Positions 63,428 to 64,000 of a DNA stretch of 64,000 nt are shown piece by piece. This DNA comes from Arenicola marina (Eukaryota > Annelida > Polychaeta > Arenicolidae): NCBI GenBank assembly GCA_964019135.1, contig OZ025263.1, positions 27,217,639 to 27,281,638 of the forward strand, read 5' to 3'. The notes under the pieces were generated by a model. It was not told where the DNA came from. It made no database searches and was given only the letters and a program-made list of their open reading frames with translations. The stretch's first letter is position 1; each line of letters begins with the position of its first letter. The position numbers and the translations under genes were made by a program.

Positions 63428-63639
63428 CTGCTCTGGCCACCTGAGAGCTTAACGACACTTGGATCGGTGGTTCGCGCCCCGCCGTGGCCATTTTTGTGTA
63501 GTCGGAGGATAAAGATCCTTGTTCGTCGCGAAGAATAGTGGGTTACCTCCGGAGACATGGCTCCACGCTCCCTCCCTTCTCCCATTGACGCGGTATGACC
63601 CATAATGGTTAAAGTGTTCTGAATATACAACCAACCAAC
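63428..63639 (+). mobile_element. 5'-truncated tRNA-derived SINE
   Basis: Starts inside the head (CTGCTCTGGCCACCTGAGAG) and keeps B-box, body, CCCATTGACGCGGTATGACC and the CAACCAACCAAC tail. Exact 13-bp duplication CATATTTATTTAG (63415-63427, 63640-63652). Confidence 0.9.
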
Positions 63640-63652
63640 CATATTTATTTAG

Positions 63653-64000
63653 TGCAGTGACGATTTTGCCAAATAAAAATCATATCGTCCCTATCGGGTT
63701 TAATGACAAACAGCTTGACCGGAAAGGGGGCAATCCGAATGGTTTTGTAGTTAGGACACCCCGACTTATACAGTGAGCTACTACCTTACTGCAAGGGTGG
63801 GGGTGTGCCACCTATGCCATACAGGGCATATGGAAAGTGAAAGAAAAGTACCCGATTTTGTGGTCGTCGAGAAAGAATATTTTGGCGACAATGTGGCAGG
63901 GGAAGGGGCCAACAGATTGAGATCTCCGGGCGCAGAAATGTAATGGGAATATGCGAGGAAAGGATTTTCTTTCGTTGATCATGAAGAGAAAGTCTCAGAT
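63653..64000. other. right flank, no gene seen
   Basis: No exon, tRNA or element end was recognised in the last 350 bases. Confidence 0.5.

Overview
The window is a gene-poor, repeat-rich stretch of animal nuclear DNA. Its genes have many small exons with GT-AG (and one GC-AG) introns, LINEs, tRNA-derived SINEs, many MITEs and very long minisatellites. A marine invertebrate deuterostome, most plausibly a lancelet (Branchiostoma type), fits best. That is an inference from gene style and repeat content; no sequence here proves it.

Three conserved genes are certain. (1) mRpL32 on + (5518-6802), mitochondrial ribosomal protein L32, with its first exon not found. (2) A complete YME1L, the mitochondrial inner-membrane i-AAA protease, on - (44384 down to 29357, 16 exons, about 788 aa). 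I could phase every exon junction. (3) SPAG16/PF20, the axonemal central-pair WD40 protein, on + (45789 to beyond 58802, 14 exons, about 518 aa seen, last WD repeats not found). YME1L and SPAG16 are head to head, with start codons 1.4 kb apart. A 724-bp foldback transposon fills half of that shared upstream region. An intronless 391-aa seven-TM protein (9985-11160, -) looks like an orphan receptor. Two weaker minus-strand reading frames (17976-19488) may belong to a lineage-specific membrane protein.

Layout: 1-5180, almost intact LINE (-) plus flank; 5253-6860, SINE and mRpL32; 6920-9985, minisatellite, spacer and MITE; 9985-11160, 7TM gene; 11161-20850, spacer with MITEs and a 1.6-kb 30-bp-unit array; 20850-26045, a 5.2-kb 14-bp-unit array with higher-order structure; 26046-29356, spacer; 29357-44384, YME1L with SINEs and MITEs in its introns; 44385-45788, shared promoter region; 45789-58802+, SPAG16 with a decayed LINE in intron 1; 59245-64000, more tandem arrays, dispersed repeats and a SINE.

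The most interesting signal is recurrent. In YME1L and SPAG16, tandem duplications repeatedly sit on splice junctions and copy the splice site together with the edge of the exon. SPAG16 exon 13 has five in-frame donors. SPAG16 exon 7 follows a 1.5-kb array of acceptor-like units, six of which carry the first part of the exon. SPAG16 exon 8 has three acceptor copies. YME1L exon 9 has a doubled acceptor plus P-loop start, YME1L exon 10 a doubled acceptor, and the YME1L exon 12 acceptor is the last unit of an array. I propose exon-edge-seeded minisatellites as a pattern worth testing across the genome.
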